In this document: positions 63,365 through 64,000 of the stretch, piece by piece | Layout of the letters: every line of letters starts with the position of its first letter | Position numbering within the stretch: the stretch's first letter is position 1 | Origin: Halomarina salina | GTDB taxonomy: Archaea > Halobacteriota > Halobacteria > Halobacteriales > Haloarculaceae | NCBI RefSeq assembly: GCF_023074835.1 | Contig: NZ_JALLGW010000001.1 | Span: 1,984,001-2,048,000 of the forward strand | Reading direction: 5' to 3' | DNA length: 64,000 nt | The notes under the pieces: generated by a model | The model's database searches: none | The model's input: only the letters and a program-made list of their open reading frames with translations | Told to the model about the DNA's origin: nothing | Translations under genes and position numbers: made by a program

Positions 63365-63490
63365 ATCGGCGGACTCGGTTCCGTCCACGCGCGGCGAGTC
63401 GGCCACCGACGAGGTCGGCCGCCGCGCTCGAATCGGCGTCGAACACGTTTTCGAAGGAGTTGCCGGCGAGCGGCAGGTGTCGCGCTCGCG

Positions 63491-63853
63491 TCAGCGGATT
63501 CGCGTGTCGTCGTGAACGCCTCGGTCGGCGGCCCCGGCCGCAGCACTCTCGTTCACCAGGCCGAAGTGCTCGTCGCAGAACCGCACCGTCGCGTCGTCGA
63601 CCCGGTACTCGACCTTGCAGACCGTCTTCCCGTCGCGTTCCTCGCAGAACGGCTCCCACGTCGGGAGGGCGTAGAACCCGTCGCGGTCGCAGAACGCACA
63701 GCCCTCGACGCCGCTCCAGTCGCCGCGCGCGAGACTCCGACCGAACTCGGACTCCTCGCAGCGGACGCAGAACCCACCGAGTTCCCGGTGGTGGACGGTG
63801 TCGACGACCGCTCGATTGAATCCCGCTCCCAGTCCGCAGGCGACACAGTCCAT
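63491..63853 (-). CDS. Zinc-binding cytoplasmic protein, 120 aa
   Basis: Starts MDCVACGLGAGFNRAVVDTV and has several CxxC pairs: CVAC (3-6), CVRCEES, CAFCDRDG and FCDEH later, enough for two zinc sites. No family name recognised; haloarchaea have several like it. Start ATG 63853 puts the first zinc pair at the N terminus. Confidence 0.6.
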   Translation of the reverse strand: MDCVACGLGAGFNRAVVDTVHHRELGGFCVRCEESEFGRSLARGDWSGVEGCAFCDRDGFYALPTWEPFCEERDGKTVCKVEYRVDDATVRFCDEHFGLVNESAAAGAADRGVHDDTRIR

Positions 63854-64000
63854 CGCGTCTCCCCCCTGCTCCTTTCCCCCTCGTCTGTCACCTACGGTCA
63901 TCTCGGATGTGGGAGAAGCTACCACGTCGAAATAGTTCTTTCGGGATACTTTCTCGAAGTGGTGCATATCTGAAGGGTCCACAGTGTACGACACACCCGC

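Noticed and set aside
1-64000. CRISPR arrays, rRNA genes and insertion-sequence transposases
   Set aside because: No regularly spaced repeats, rRNA-like sequence or transposase motifs were seen; the recombinases are serine and tyrosine site-specific types.

Overview
The window is haloarchaeal (class Halobacteria). Coding DNA is GC-rich with strong third-position G/C, proteins are acidic, many genes have a TATA-like box about 25-35 nt before a start codon with little or no leader, and the core genes include archaeal markers (archaetidylserine decarboxylase, DUF106/EMC3-like protein, CMP kinase next to a TruB/Cbf5-type pseudouridine synthase).

Region 1 (about 1-14,300) is accessory DNA, probably the right part of an integrated plasmid or provirus. 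It holds a tyrosine recombinase at its right edge (12754-14292), a serine recombinase (2089-2760), an overlapping replication-type operon (8931 down to 3912: unknown winged-helix protein, UvrD-like helicase, DnaG-type primase), a structured non-coding block resembling an origin (9505-9905), a string of very small zinc-finger and membrane proteins, an unusual stand-alone tandem CDC48 N-domain protein, and three copies of one 29-nt hairpin. No capsid, terminase or portal genes are visible and its left boundary lies outside the window.

Region 2 (about 14,400-36,030) is chromosomal core: lipid synthesis (pssD), small membrane proteins, two amino-acid/cation permeases fused to UspA domains, a UspA protein, TrkA and three TrkH paralogues (an ion-uptake cluster), a methyltransferase, then adk, the DUF106 gene, cmk, truB and a tRNA-Pro(GGG).

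Region 3 (36,033-61,255) is a 25-kb integrative element inserted in the 3' end of that tRNA-Pro. A 17-bp repeat of the tRNA end (36016-36032 and 61239-61255) marks its limits, and a tyrosine integrase of the haloarchaeal SNJ2-like kind lies just inside the right end. It starts with a chain of translationally coupled GTG-start microgenes and carries cargo that reads as a defence island: an AT-rich 1,068-residue membrane protein, a phospholipase-D-like protein coupled to a 627-residue unknown, a serine recombinase broken by one stop codon, an SRA-HNH type IV restriction enzyme, a secreted transglutaminase-like protein, an McrB/McrC pair with an EVE-like domain, and a three-gene ATGA-coupled operon of an AGOG-like DNA glycosylase, a PD-(D/E)XK nuclease-like protein and a DUF6884-like protein. 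That last operon is the best candidate here for an undescribed system: base excision plus strand cleavage directed at modified invading DNA.

Region 4 (61,256-64,000) is core again: DUF488, a DUF4396-type membrane protein, a cysteine-rich copper-binding four-helix protein and a zinc-binding protein.
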